Assembly: GCA_013329905.1 (NCBI GenBank)
Contig: DUJH01000009.1
Span: 1,659-7,353, forward strand
Reading direction: 5' to 3'
DNA length: 5,695 bases
DNA from: Candidatus Thalassarchaeaceae archaeon
GTDB taxonomy: Archaea > Thermoplasmatota > Poseidoniia > Poseidoniales > Thalassarchaeaceae
Below, piece by piece: positions 5,642 to 5,695 of the stretch. Each line of letters opens with the position of its first letter. The first letter of the stretch is position 1. Below the pieces are notes generated by a model, which was given only the letters and a program-made list of their open reading frames with translations, ran no database searches and was not told the origin of the DNA. A program made the translations under genes and the position numbers.

Positions 5642-5695
5642 AGATTGAAAGTTAGCAGCACTCCTCCTTTGATTATGCATGTAATGACCAAAGTC
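5642..5695. other. Spacer after dnaK, with a possible beginning of another gene
   Basis: The last 54 bases hold a pyrimidine run CTCCTCCTTT (5661-5670) that could help termination but has no long T-tract. An open frame then starts at ATG 5675, with a second in-frame ATG at 5684, and runs to the window end. Only seven codons are visible (MHVMTKV), which is too little to identify it or decide that it is real. On the minus strand the same run reads as AGGAGGAG, but nothing convincing follows it. Confidence 0.25.

Noticed and set aside
5661..5670. CTCCTCCTTT as a dnaK terminator, or, read on the other strand, as a ribosome binding site
   Set aside because: There is no hairpin or long T-run for termination, and no credible minus-strand gene follows the reverse-strand AGGAGGAG.

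Overview
The window looks like a piece of a euryarchaeal chromosome, most likely marine Thermoplasmatota (Marine Group II / Poseidoniales-like). That placement is inferred from gene content and promoter style and was not tested by any search. The evidence is a group II (thermosome/CCT-type) chaperonin, a bacterial Gram-positive-type DnaK, a CTP synthase N-terminus of eukaryotic rather than typical archaeal sequence type, and an SDR-type threonine dehydrogenase. First genes of transcription units have TATA-like boxes about 24-28 nt from the start codon and no Shine-Dalgarno, as expected of leaderless archaeal transcripts. The one internal operon gene (dnaK) has a clear Shine-Dalgarno.

Left part (1-1287): the first 67 codons of a CTP synthase run leftward off the window edge from an ATG at 203. 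A short divergent spacer (204-324) separates it from a rightward gene for an SDR-family L-threonine 3-dehydrogenase (325-1287). These are metabolic genes: CTP synthesis from UTP, and threonine breakdown.

Middle and right part (1269-5641): this is a protein-folding cluster. A complete leftward thermosome subunit gene (2864-1269) overlaps the 3' end of the threonine dehydrogenase gene tail to tail by 19 bp. It is divergent from a rightward two-gene unit: a small-heat-shock-like protein (3080-3721) with a methionine-rich N-terminal half and a C-terminal Hsp20/alpha-crystallin-like domain, followed 21 bp later by dnaK (3743-5641). The Hsp60-type and Hsp20/Hsp70-type arms therefore share a 215-bp intergenic region (2865-3079). 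That region holds a well-placed TATA box, a perfect 5-3-5 palindrome between the TATA box and the predicted transcript start, a 22-bp-spaced direct repeat that includes a 6-3-6 palindrome, and a 17-bp purine/pyrimidine alternating tract. These are reasonable candidates for co-regulation of the chaperones under stress.

Expected cooperation, from family knowledge: the Hsp20-like holdase would bind unfolding proteins, DnaK would refold them with DnaJ and GrpE (neither is in this window), and the thermosome would encapsulate substrates. The points most worth checking are the promoter-overlapping palindromes, the methionine-rich Hsp20-like protein in the position where a dnaK co-chaperone gene might be expected, and a Gly-to-Arg change in the GDGTT nucleotide-binding motif of the thermosome. 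I saw no tRNA, rRNA, CRISPR array, insertion sequence or other mobile element.
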